Positions 1 to 5,924 of a stretch of DNA of 8,228 bases are shown here, piece after piece; the stretch's first letter is position 1, and each line of letters opens with the position of its first letter. Position numbers and translations under genes: made by a program. The stretch covers positions 1-8,228 of the forward strand of contig JANTFY010000097.1 in assembly GCA_024763185.1 (NCBI GenBank), in the 5' to 3' direction. Under the pieces are notes generated by a model, which was not told where the DNA came from, searched no databases, and worked only from the letters and a program-made list of their open reading frames with translations. Source of the DNA: Gammaproteobacteria bacterium. GTDB taxonomy: Bacteria > Pseudomonadota > Gammaproteobacteria > GCA-001735895.

Positions 1-105
1 ATTTCGGTGGACCCTCAAACCTATCAGGTTCATGCGGATGGCGAATTGCTGGTATGCGAACCGGCCACCGTTTTACCCATGGCACAAAAATATTTTCTTT
101 TTTAA
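1..105 (+). CDS. ureC: Urease subunit alpha, C-terminal end (partial)
   Basis: The first 34 codons of the window are open from base 1 and end at TAA. They encode the very conserved C-terminus of the urease alpha subunit, with DPQTYQV, ADGELL and CEPATVLPMAQKYFLF, the usual last residues of UreC. UreC is the catalytic subunit that carries the two-nickel centre and hydrolyses urea to ammonia and carbamate in the cytoplasm. The metal-binding residues lie upstream of the window and cannot be checked. The gene is followed after 3 bp by ureE, so it belongs to one urease operon with the accessory genes. Identification rests on the short tail plus the neighbours, which together leave little doubt. 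Confidence 0.95.
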   Translation: MSVDPQTYQVHADGELLVCEPATVLPMAQKYFLF

Positions 106-108
106 ATC

Positions 109-582
109 ATGTTGCAGTTTACCGAAATCAATCAGTCAAACGGTCCGATTTACAGTACATTGACGCTGGCGTTGGAACAAAGGGTCAAATCGAGACTCAA
201 GGTCCAGCTGGATAACGGCGAAACAGCAGGGCTTTTTCTTGATAGAGGCCTGGTGTTGCAAAACGGCGATCGGTTAACCGCCCGCAGTGGAGAAACGGTT
301 GAAATCATAGCCGCTAAAGAGTCGGTCAGTTCACTCTATATTTCAGATCCTATCCTGATGGCGAAAGCCTGTTACCACCTGGGGAACCGCCATGTGCCTT
401 TGCAGATTTCGCCCGGTTTGATTCGTTACCAACATGATCATGTGCTGGATGATATGGTGGCCGGGTTGGGAATTAAAGTGGTTGCAGAACAGGCAACCTT
501 TGAGCCAGAACCCGGCGCTTACGGTGGTCATGGTCATTCGCATGGGCACAGCCACAGTCATGGTGAAGGGCATGACCACTAA
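109..582 (+). CDS. ureE: Urease accessory nickel metallochaperone UreE
   Basis: The 157-aa product is a full-length UreE, the dimeric cytoplasmic nickel chaperone that hands Ni to UreG and the urease activation complex. Residues 1-70 form the peptide-binding-like N-terminal domain and include GLFLDRGLVLQNGD. The metal-binding domain holds CYHLGNRHVPLQI (88-100), with the conserved interface His (H95), and YQHDHVLDDM (107-116). The tail from about residue 139 has alternating histidines (H141 to H157, eight in all). Such His-rich tails are known in some UreE proteins, bind extra nickel and act as a buffer. ATG lies 3 bp after the ureC stop with no clear Shine-Dalgarno sequence, so it probably depends on translational coupling to ureC. 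The 3' end overlaps ureF by 11 bp. Confidence 0.96.
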   Translation: MLQFTEINQSNGPIYSTLTLALEQRVKSRLKVQLDNGETAGLFLDRGLVLQNGDRLTARSGETVEIIAAKESVSSLYISDPILMAKACYHLGNRHVPLQISPGLIRYQHDHVLDDMVAGLGIKVVAEQATFEPEPGAYGGHGHSHGHSHSHGEGHDH

Positions 583-1243
583 TCTTTCTTTAACCCGTCT
601 TTTTCAGTTGATCAGCCCATCCCTACCGATCGGTGGATATACCTATTCGCAAGGCATCGAGTGGGCGGTGGAAGCCGGCTGGATTGAAAATGAGCAGGAT
701 TTGATGAATTGGCTCAAGGGCCTGATGGACACCAACATGGCCAACCTGGAGTTACCGGTTTTATTGCGCATGATGGATGCCTGGTCGATTCAGGATGAAG
801 AGGGCGTTGATTATTGGAATGCCTATCTGCTGGCCAGTCGGGAGACCCGTGAATTACGTGAAGAGGAAACCAATCGGGCACGTGCTTTTTACCAGGTCTT
901 GCAATCACTGATGCCACAAAGCCGCGATTTTCAAAAGACTCTGCTCCAGTCGCAGCATGCCTGTTTCAGTTTTGCCTGTGTGCAGTGGGGCATCAGCCAG
1001 CAGGAAGCCGCTTATGGATTACTGTGGAGCTGGATGGAAAACCTGGTGTTGTCGGCGGTGAAGATCATTCCTCTGGGCCAGAGTGCGGGGCAAAAAGTTA
1101 TCTTTGAATTGTCAGAAAATTTGCCGCAGATTGTCCAGCACGCACAAGCCTTAAGCGAAGAAGAAATAGGTGCTTCTTCAATGGCGCTGGCCATCGCCAG
1201 TGCGCAACATGAAAATCAATACACCCGATTATTTCGTTCCTAG
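572..1243 (+). CDS. ureF: Urease accessory protein UreF
   Basis: The 223-aa all-helical protein contains SPSLPIGGYTYSQGIE (15-30), an RETRELREEE stretch, the block GLLWSWMENLVLSAVKIIPLGQ, and the typical end QHENQYTRLFRS. UreF joins UreD/UreH and UreG on apo-urease and controls the UreG GTPase during nickel insertion. The reading frame is open further upstream to an ATG at 434, but that extension lies out of frame inside ureE and codes for unconvincing sequence. The ATG at 572 gives the normal family length and has GGTGAAGGG just upstream (562-570). The start overlaps the 3' end of ureE by 11 bp, another sign of translational coupling in the operon. The stop is TAG, 8 bp before ureG. Confidence 0.95.
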   Translation: MTTNLSLTRLFQLISPSLPIGGYTYSQGIEWAVEAGWIENEQDLMNWLKGLMDTNMANLELPVLLRMMDAWSIQDEEGVDYWNAYLLASRETRELREEETNRARAFYQVLQSLMPQSRDFQKTLLQSQHACFSFACVQWGISQQEAAYGLLWSWMENLVLSAVKIIPLGQSAGQKVIFELSENLPQIVQHAQALSEEEIGASSMALAIASAQHENQYTRLFRS

Positions 1244-1251
1244 GAAACACC

Positions 1252-1866
1252 ATGCAAACAACACAACCCTTACGCGTCGGTATCGGCGGCCCTGTTGGAT
1301 CCGGCAAAACAGCGTTGCTGGACCGTTTATGTAAATCCATGCGCGATGATTATGAAATAGCGGTGGTTACCAATGATATCTATACCCGGGAAGATGCCGA
1401 GTTTCTGGTCAACAGCAAGGCATTGGATGAAGAACGCATCGTGGGCGTGGAAACGGGCGGTTGCCCTCATACCGCAATTCGGGAAGATGCTTCCATGAAT
1501 CTCGCTGCAGTGCAGGATTTGACGGATAAATTCGGCAATCTGGATGTCATTTTTATTGAAAGCGGTGGGGATAATCTTTCCGCCACATTCAGCCCGGAAC
1601 TGGCAGACCTGATGATCTACGTGATCGACGTGTCGGAGGGAGAAAAAATACCGCGCAAAGGCGGACCCGGTATTACCCGTTCAGATTTGCTAGCGATCAA
1701 CAAAATTGATCTGGCCCCTTATGTGGGTGCATCGCTGGAAGTCATGGAATCAGATTCAAAAAGAATGCGCGGTGATAAACCGTTTGTTTTCACCAACCTG
1801 AAAACAGATAAAGGTGTGCAAGAAATCAGAGAGTTTATTGTTCAGCAAGGCATGCTCGGGAAGTGA
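1252..1866 (+). CDS. ureG: Urease accessory GTPase UreG
   Basis: The 204-aa SIMIBI-class GTPase is complete. It shows the P-loop GPVGSGKT (13-20), NDIYTREDAEFL (41-52), the nickel-binding Cys-Pro-His (71-73) inside VETGGCPHTAIREDAS, ESGGDNL (103-109), and the guanine-specificity motif NKID (150-153). UreG dimerises around one Ni ion through the CPH motif and uses GTP hydrolysis to release it into apo-urease. The start at ATG 1252 has AGGAA about 7 bp upstream. The length is typical for the family. It is the last urease gene here. The next gene runs towards it on the opposite strand, so the operon ends at this point. Confidence 0.97.
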   Translation: MQTTQPLRVGIGGPVGSGKTALLDRLCKSMRDDYEIAVVTNDIYTREDAEFLVNSKALDEERIVGVETGGCPHTAIREDASMNLAAVQDLTDKFGNLDVIFIESGGDNLSATFSPELADLMIYVIDVSEGEKIPRKGGPGITRSDLLAINKIDLAPYVGASLEVMESDSKRMRGDKPFVFTNLKTDKGVQEIREFIVQQGMLGK

Positions 1867-1880
1867 TCCGTAACTCAATG

Positions 1881-1907
1881 TCCTGAAAAGCTATTGATCC
1901 TTTTCAG
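1881..1907 (+). terminator. Weak hairpin at the ureG/cytochrome convergence
   Basis: CTGAAAAG (1883-1890) pairs perfectly with CTTTTCAG (1900-1907) across a 9-nt loop, 17 bp past the ureG stop. The stem is 8 bp and AT-rich, with only a short T-run (TTTT) further on. It overlaps the last codons of the convergent cytochrome gene. It may work as a weak two-way terminator, but lacks the GC-rich stem and U-tract of a good one. Confidence 0.3.
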
Positions 1908-2154
1908 ATAGGATTTTGGCCAGTGTTTTTATCTCCATATCATCAAGTTGATCTATTTGTAGGGGTATGTGAAACCTTGCTTGGATTTGAATTTCTTTAA
2001 TAGTTACGGCTAATTTTTCATGCGCATGTACGTTAAGACTGAGAGGACCGGTATGACACAATTTACAAGTTGTGGCTAGCTGTTCCAGGTTTTCCGTGGC
2101 AAAGGCAACAACGGGAAAAAAATTGAGTGTGAAGGTGATTAACAGGAATTTCAT
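1891..2154 (-). CDS. Small periplasmic monoheme cytochrome c-like protein
   Basis: The 87-aa product starts with a clear Sec signal peptide (Met-Lys, a hydrophobic core, then VVAFA and a likely cut before Thr20). Ten residues later it carries the heme-attachment motif Cys-Lys-Leu-Cys-His (CXXCH). About 68 mature residues remain, short for a class I cytochrome c. The acidic/helical end DDMEIKTLAKILSEK resembles the last helix of small class I cytochromes. An obvious sixth-ligand Met loop is not seen. The frame stays open upstream to 2235, but that extension would bury the signal peptide behind 27 residues. The internal ATG at 2154 is preferred although it has no clear Shine-Dalgarno sequence. 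It is probably a periplasmic electron carrier. Partner enzymes are not next to it, so its pathway is unknown. Confidence 0.7.
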   Translation of the reverse strand: MKFLLITFTLNFFPVVAFATENLEQLATTCKLCHTGPLSLNVHAHEKLAVTIKEIQIQARFHIPLQIDQLDDMEIKTLAKILSEKDQ

Positions 2155-2185
2155 TATTGTGTTTTTGTGAATGCTTGTAAAAATC

Positions 2186-2191
2186 ATTATG
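2186..2191 (-). promoter_or_regulatory. Possible -10 box for the cytochrome gene
   Basis: On the - strand, CATAAT (5 of 6 matches to TATAAT) lies so that transcription would start near 2179, about 25 nt before the preferred ATG at 2154. No good -35 box is present at 17-18 bp. The placement agrees with the short form of the protein, because an alternative ATG at 2187 would overlap this box. Confidence 0.3.
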
Positions 2192-2299
2192 TCATTGCAA
2201 ATAAAGACTGTGTAACCCCTGGGTAATTTGGCCAATGGTTTTTAAATTGCCAGCCGCAAAAAATTTTTTTAATTTCAAAGCAGTGCTTATCCGTAATTG

Positions 2300-3115
2300 T
2301 TATTCGACCCTGGTGATGGTCCAGCGATCACCTTGCCAGGTTTTATCGCCCAGACTGATTTCGTAGTGTAAATAATACGTTTTACCCTGCTCCACCATGA
2401 TATTGCCCGGGGTCAGTTCTATGATATTCTCTGTTTTATTGAATGCCCCCCATAATGCACCAATACGCATGAGACCGGGCTGTCTGTCCCAGATCAGGGT
2501 ATCACCACCTTCCACCTTGCCAGTAACCTGTATGTTGCGCCGGGCTGCCTGGTCTTTAACAGAGTCCAGTGTGTTTAAAATGCTTCCATCATTACGGGTT
2601 AATTCCTGTTTGAATTCAGCATGGCATTGTTTTTTTTCATCACCACAAAAGAGCGTATTGAGTCGTGCTGGATCACAGGTTAAATAATCCACATATATGA
2701 CGGCATTTAAATTCTTGTCAAGAATGTCTTCGAGGCTGAGATCAGATTGCTGAAAACTGATCTTGCTGTCAGGTATGAGCATAAAACCGCCCGGACTTTT
2801 AAAAAAAGTATTGGGCATAATGGGTGTATACCAAAGACTCAAACCTGGTTCTTTTATCCAGTTGCCGATGCGGACCAGGATTTCCCCGTTACTGGCCAAT
2901 TGCTCACCAATATCCACAATATAAACGGGTGTCGTCATGCCGGCGATTTGCTTTTCCCGGGTCACAACGATACGCGCCAGTCCGTTATCCAGCCGGGCAA
3001 GGTTTGAAGGTGTGAAATGTTTAGTTTGTGTGGCGCACCCGGCTAAAAAAAACAGCAAGATGAATACCAAAAAACAATACCTGGATGGGGCTGGGGAAGC
3101 GGGTGAGACAGTCAT
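2300..3115 (-). CDS. Putative outer-membrane lipoprotein with split DUF2846-like sequence
   Basis: The 271-aa protein begins with a lipoprotein signal: a hydrophobic stretch at 14-26 and the lipobox Leu-Ala-Gly-Cys, with the lipidated Cys at 27. After it come LARIVVTREKQIAGMTTPVYIVDIGEQLASN (about 46-76) and, near the end, GGDTLIWDRQPG (203-214) and EQGKTYYLHYEI (242-253). These two parts resemble the start and end of DUF2846-type lipoproteins, as far as I can judge by eye, but about 120 residues lie between them. The insert contains three cysteines (147, 157, 164) that could form disulfides. Function is unknown. A GGAAA precedes the ATG closely. It is transcribed away from the GspC-like gene, and shares with it a spacer with FNR-type boxes. 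Confidence 0.75.
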   Translation of the reverse strand: MTVSPASPAPSRYCFLVFILLFFLAGCATQTKHFTPSNLARLDNGLARIVVTREKQIAGMTTPVYIVDIGEQLASNGEILVRIGNWIKEPGLSLWYTPIMPNTFFKSPGGFMLIPDSKISFQQSDLSLEDILDKNLNAVIYVDYLTCDPARLNTLFCGDEKKQCHAEFKQELTRNDGSILNTLDSVKDQAARRNIQVTGKVEGGDTLIWDRQPGLMRIGALWGAFNKTENIIELTPGNIMVEQGKTYYLHYEISLGDKTWQGDRWTITRVE

Positions 3116-3195
3116 TTTCCATATCCATTTTATTCGCTAGCATCAATCAATTTACTCCAGTCGTGTAACACTGACAATCAGGGAGACGCTATTAT

Positions 3196-3209
3196 TTGAT
3201 TTGAATCAA
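3196..3209. promoter_or_regulatory. FNR/ANR-type binding site, distal box
   Basis: TTGAT-TTGA-ATCAA matches the FNR/ANR/DNR consensus TTGAT-N4-ATCAA in all ten defined bases. Its centre (3202.5) is 87 bp from the start codon of the divergent lipoprotein gene and 138 bp upstream of the second box. A -41.5 placement for the lipoprotein would put transcription start near 3161, but I see only a poor -10 box there. It could instead be a second upstream site for the + strand promoter. Confidence 0.6.
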
Positions 3210-3333
3210 AGCCATCCGGGCAATGCCTGGGTTGGGTCTTTGAGGGACAGCACCATAAAAGCAAATCCCGGGCCAGTACAGATTTCTCCTCAACAAAAAT
3301 TTGTCTTTAACCCATCCAATAAACCTATCCTGG

Positions 3334-3383
3334 TTGATTTAAATCAATATAAAAAAAGAAAAAAACGGTTGAGAATAGAAAGT
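3334..3383 (+). promoter_or_regulatory. FNR/ANR-dependent class II promoter of the GspC-like gene
   Basis: A second perfect palindrome, TTGAT-TTAA-ATCAA, occupies 3334-3347. Thirty bases from its centre, GAGAAT (3371-3376) matches four of six -10 bases, giving a predicted transcription start at 3382-3383. The box centre (3340.5) is then at about -41.5 to -42.5, the known position for class II activation by FNR-family proteins. No -35 box is needed in that arrangement. The 5' untranslated region would be about 50 nt. Induction under low oxygen, or by nitrogen oxides if the regulator is DNR-like, is inferred from the box only. Confidence 0.65.
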
Positions 3384-3431
3384 GATTTATGAAAGGAGTA
3401 GCCTTTTATAGAAATTAAAGGATTAAATCAA

Positions 3432-4175
3432 ATGAATCACCTCCTTGTCCTTTTTTTACTGACCTTTCAGCTGTCTATGACGGTTGCATCTGATAAACAG
3501 GGTCCTGTCAGTCACTTTTTGAAGATCTCTGAAACAGGCGCACTCGCGCAATATATAAAAACAAAAGACATCTATGTTAGAAAAAATATTTATGTTACCG
3601 GTATAGTGATAAATATAGATAATCAGCAACGTAATGGGGCCATATTTAACATTAATGGAAATCATCAGTATGTCAGGGAGGGAGAACTGATCGACAACAG
3701 GATTGTGTTAGACAAGGTTGAAGCGGGTTTTGTCAAGGTTACCTATCTGTACACTTCTGAATTGATCAAACTGTCCGGCGACAGGGATAAAGAAAAAGTC
3801 GATGACCCAGATATTCCAGGACTTGATACTGCAGAGCACAAATCAACTTTGCCAATGGTTTATCAATCTTTTAATACAGTCTCAAAAAACGATATAAAAG
3901 CGTACTTTGAATCAGTTGATGCGTTTGATAAAGCGACTTTTACGCCCTTTCCCGAAGGTGGTTTTTTGATTTCTGAAATTCAACCGGACAGTATTTTTAC
4001 AGCCCTGGGGTTTAAAAAGTGGGATGTTATTTCCGCGGCTAACGAAAAAGCCTTAAATACTTTAGAAGACGTCCTATGGCTTAAAGAACAGGTGTTAAAG
4101 GGAAGCCCGGTAACATTGAAAATTCGAGAGTACGGTGATAGGGATTTTGTATTGAGGGAGTATTACTTTCAATAG
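3432..4175 (+). CDS. Orphan GspC-like periplasmic protein (HR-like plus PDZ domain)
   Basis: The 247-aa product has an N-terminal hydrophobic segment (about 4-19) that looks like a cleavable signal peptide. Residues 54-115 resemble the HR domain of the type II secretion protein GspC: a GIVINID strand, then GAIFNINGNHQYVREGELIDN and RIVLDKVEAGFVKV. Residues about 150-242 resemble the GspC PDZ region: a helix SKNDIKAYFE, then GFLISEIQPDSIFTALGF, KKWDVISAANE, a helix, and VTLKIREYGDRDFVL. GspC links the inner-membrane platform to the secretin GspD. Here the usual cytoplasmic N-terminus is missing and no other gsp gene is nearby, so it may serve another envelope task. The start has AAGGA 10 bp upstream. 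It is the first gene of a probable FNR-controlled pair with the lipoprotein 26 bp downstream. Confidence 0.7.
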   Translation: MNHLLVLFLLTFQLSMTVASDKQGPVSHFLKISETGALAQYIKTKDIYVRKNIYVTGIVINIDNQQRNGAIFNINGNHQYVREGELIDNRIVLDKVEAGFVKVTYLYTSELIKLSGDRDKEKVDDPDIPGLDTAEHKSTLPMVYQSFNTVSKNDIKAYFESVDAFDKATFTPFPEGGFLISEIQPDSIFTALGFKKWDVISAANEKALNTLEDVLWLKEQVLKGSPVTLKIREYGDRDFVLREYYFQ

Positions 4176-4201
4176 GAATATTTAACCTGGAGGGTTTTGA
4201 A

Positions 4202-4402
4202 ATGAAAAGAAAAGCAGGACAGTATTTTCTAATCGTAAACGTACTAATTGTTTTACTATCAATCAGCGGTTGTGATTCTGGTGGTGAAACCTGCTATTAC
4301 TGCGCTACGAACAGACCGGGCTGGGCAAATGTATCCAATGTTTGTGGTGGTATGATGCGTGACTACTACGAAGGCATTGGCTATACCTGTGTTAAGGAAT
4401 AA
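4202..4402 (+). CDS. Small cysteine-rich lipoprotein
   Basis: The 66-aa protein has basic residues at 2-5, a hydrophobic core and the lipobox Ser-Ile-Ser-Gly-Cys, so Cys24 should be lipidated. The mature part is only 43 residues, with four further cysteines: a CYYC pair (31 and 34), C48 and C63. They probably form two disulfides in the periplasm. Glycines and aromatic residues (GWANV, RDYYEGIGY) fill the rest. I do not recognise the family. GGAGGG lies 8 bp before the ATG, a good ribosome-binding site. It starts 26 bp after the GspC-like gene on the same strand, so the two are probably co-transcribed and may act together. The CXXC could suggest redox or metal binding, but there is no further support. 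Confidence 0.65.
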   Translation: MKRKAGQYFLIVNVLIVLLSISGCDSGGETCYYCATNRPGWANVSNVCGGMMRDYYEGIGYTCVKE

Positions 4403-4426
4403 TTCGAGCGTTATCGATACGATTGA

Positions 4427-5032
4427 TTATTTCCTCAGCAGGATCTGGTAGACGATTTTCCATTTGGAATTGTGCGCCATTAATTGTGCCAGATTCTCCT
4501 GTTTGCCCCAGTTATAAATAACCGCGTTGGATTTTTTATAAACCCAGTGCCCCAGACCTTTCCAGCGAATGCGGCGTTGGTCTCCATCGCCCAGGCCAAG
4601 AATAACATTGTCAAATTTGGCTGCGGACTGGTCGATGAGTTGAACATTGCGCAATCCACCGACTCGCCTTAAGTAATCGCACACCGCTGAGGGTGGCATG
4701 GCGATACTGAACTGGCTGTCATTGAGTTTCGGATCGCTGAGCGCAATACCATTGACGTTATTGATATAGCCCTGAATGGTAAACTTTTCGAAACCTTTGA
4801 ATGCGCGGGTGAATTTGGTAATTTCATCCAGTAACAGGCTCTGGTTTTCACTTTGCAGGATGACCAGATAGGACTTGATTTCGGCAAGTAAACGGGTTTT
4901 AAGTTGATTGTTCATCACTGCCCGGTCAATGGTCTCGCCGATCACACCGTTTTGGTGAAGTGCGGCCAGGGAAGAGGCAAAACCACAAATACCCCATCCT
5001 CGATTGAGCTGCGAGATGCCAAGCACTGTCAT
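4427..5032 (-). CDS. Papain-fold-like cysteine peptidase candidate
   Basis: The 201-aa protein has no signal peptide. Near the N-terminus NRGWGICGFASSLAAL places Cys16 at the start of a helix after a Gly/Trp-rich turn, as in papain-fold (C39/C58/transglutaminase-like) enzymes. Late in the chain GLGHWVY carries His162, and YNWG with Asn174 follows 12 residues later, giving a Cys-His-Asn order fitting such a triad. This is pattern recognition, not a family match. A frame start at GTG 5041 would abut the Shine-Dalgarno sequence. ATG 5032 sits 8 nt after AAGGAGG and is preferred. The gene stands alone, tail-to-tail with the small lipoprotein 24 bp away. It could be a peptidase, a transamidase or a secreted effector. 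Confidence 0.55.
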   Translation of the reverse strand: MTVLGISQLNRGWGICGFASSLAALHQNGVIGETIDRAVMNNQLKTRLLAEIKSYLVILQSENQSLLLDEITKFTRAFKGFEKFTIQGYINNVNGIALSDPKLNDSQFSIAMPPSAVCDYLRRVGGLRNVQLIDQSAAKFDNVILGLGDGDQRRIRWKGLGHWVYKKSNAVIYNWGKQENLAQLMAHNSKWKIVYQILLRK

Positions 5033-5048
5033 TATCATCACCTCCTTG

Positions 5049-5066
5049 CAGTTTATATATTAACTG
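5049..5066. promoter_or_regulatory. AT-rich imperfect palindrome before the peptidase-like gene
   Basis: CAGTT and AACTG are inverted around TATATATT, directly upstream of the AAGGAGG site of the - strand gene. Its core also supplies a -10-like TATAAA on that strand. It may be an operator or promoter element, but no matching -35 box was found. Confidence 0.25.
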
Positions 5067-5298
5067 TATCGCAACCCGATTGTTATGCCATGAGCCAGGT
5101 CAAATTTCCCTGGGTAATTTATGGTGATAGATTTTTCTGCATGGAAATACAGGGTAAGTAACACGGTCGAATTATTCGTGATGATCAGTTAGAGTTTGCA
5201 CTCTGTGTAAATAGGTAAAAAAGGTTTACTGTGAATACGCTTAATTACGACTGTATGCTGTATGTGTTCAATAACCGACCGTTAGTTGGATTACACTG

Positions 5299-5907
5299 AT
5301 GCTGCAGGTTTTTGCTGCCGGGTTTGGTATTTCCTTATCCCTGATTCTGGCCATAGGCGCACAGAATGCGTTTGTGCTCCGGCAGGGACTTAAAGGGCAA
5401 TATATTTTTACGCTGGTGATGATATGTGCCCTGTCTGATGCCATTTTAATCACCATCGGGGTGGGTGGTTTCGATCTGCTGATCAAATCCTTAACTTCTC
5501 TTGAAGTGATTGCACGCTGGGTGGGGGCCGTATTTTTACTGGTTTACGGGGCGCACAGTTTTTATTCGTCAGTATTCAAATCACATGCCCTTAATCCGGC
5601 GCATGCGGATGAGGGGCTCAGTTATCGCCAGGCGATTCTCATTTGCCTGGGGTTCACCTGGTTAAATCCACACGTGTATCTGGACACCCTGTTGTTGATC
5701 GGCTCGGTGTCGAGTTCCTATCCCGGCCAAAAGCTGGCCTTTACGCTGGGTGCGGTGAGTGCCTCTTTTGTGTTTTTCTTTGTGCTGGGTTATGGCGCTG
5801 CCTTGTTGAGGCCGATGTTCAGCCGGCCTCTGGCCTGGAAAATTCTCGACGCCTTTGTCGGGCTGGTGATGTGGAGCATAGCGGCTGGACTGATCATGGT
5901 AGCCTGA
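5299..5907 (+). CDS. LysE/ArgO-family amino-acid exporter
   Basis: The 202-aa inner-membrane protein shows the family signature at its start: a membrane segment, then AIGAQNAFVLRQGLKG (18-33) and ALSDAILITIGVGG in the second segment. The central block GFTWLNPHVYLDTLLLIGSVSS (118-139) is the classic LysE/ArgO motif. About six hydrophobic segments fill the chain. Known members export basic amino acids (lysine, arginine, canavanine) using the proton gradient. The exact substrate here cannot be read from sequence. Length is close to E. coli ArgO. The start ATG 5299 has TTGGA about 8 bp upstream. The gene stands alone in a 257-bp spacer behind the divergent peptidase-like gene and converges on the EamA transporter, with 17 bp between stops. 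No ArgP/LysG regulator gene is next to it. Confidence 0.88.
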   Translation: MLQVFAAGFGISLSLILAIGAQNAFVLRQGLKGQYIFTLVMICALSDAILITIGVGGFDLLIKSLTSLEVIARWVGAVFLLVYGAHSFYSSVFKSHALNPAHADEGLSYRQAILICLGFTWLNPHVYLDTLLLIGSVSSSYPGQKLAFTLGAVSASFVFFFVLGYGAALLRPMFSRPLAWKILDAFVGLVMWSIAAGLIMVA

Positions 5908-5924
5908 TGCCGCACATCGCCCTC

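Larger units (their letters stand above)
3116..3431. other. Divergent regulatory spacer
   Basis: This 316-bp gap separates the - strand lipoprotein from the + strand GspC-like gene. It contains two perfect FNR/ANR-type palindromes, a matching -10 box and the ribosome-binding site of the downstream gene. A 63-codon frame with a TTG start (3201-3392) crosses it, but it has no Shine-Dalgarno sequence and both palindromes lie inside it, so I do not call it a gene. AAAGGAG at 3392-3398 looks like a strong ribosome-binding site, but no start codon follows at a usable distance. No terminator is visible. Confidence 0.6.

Noticed and set aside
434..571. Possible 46-residue N-terminal extension of UreF
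   Set aside because: It lies out of frame within ureE, including the His-tail codons. UreF proteins start near MTTNLSLTRLFQ, and a ribosome-binding site precedes the ATG at 572.
529..579. Tandem repeat in the ureE 3' end
   Set aside because: The repeated CAT-GGN/AGN pattern is simply the His-rich metal-binding tail of UreE, a known feature.
2155..2235. Longer form of the cytochrome-like protein starting at 2235
   Set aside because: It would put 27 residues in front of a perfect signal peptide, and a -10-like box lies inside the extension.
2253..2280. A/T-rich run after the lipoprotein gene as a terminator
   Set aside because: The AAAAAATTTTTT palindrome has no GC stem, so there is little support for termination there.
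3201..3392. 63-codon frame with TTG start in the FNR spacer
   Set aside because: It has no Shine-Dalgarno sequence, the TTG is itself part of the first FNR box and both boxes supply its repeated Asp-Leu-Asn-Gln. The promoter of the next gene sits in its 3' part. A degraded gene remnant cannot be excluded.
3392..3398. AAAGGAG as a ribosome-binding site for an earlier start of the GspC-like protein
   Set aside because: No ATG, GTG or TTG follows within 5-13 nt, and an in-frame stop intervenes before the real start at 3432.
5033..5041. GTG or ATG start of the peptidase-like protein at 5041 or 5038
   Set aside because: These overlap or lie only 2 nt from the AAGGAGG site. ATG at 5032 has the normal 8-nt spacing.
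5090..5161. Short + strand frame before lysE (23 codons from an internal ATG)
   Set aside because: No ribosome-binding site, no recognisable content and no conserved pattern. It is likely noise in the spacer.
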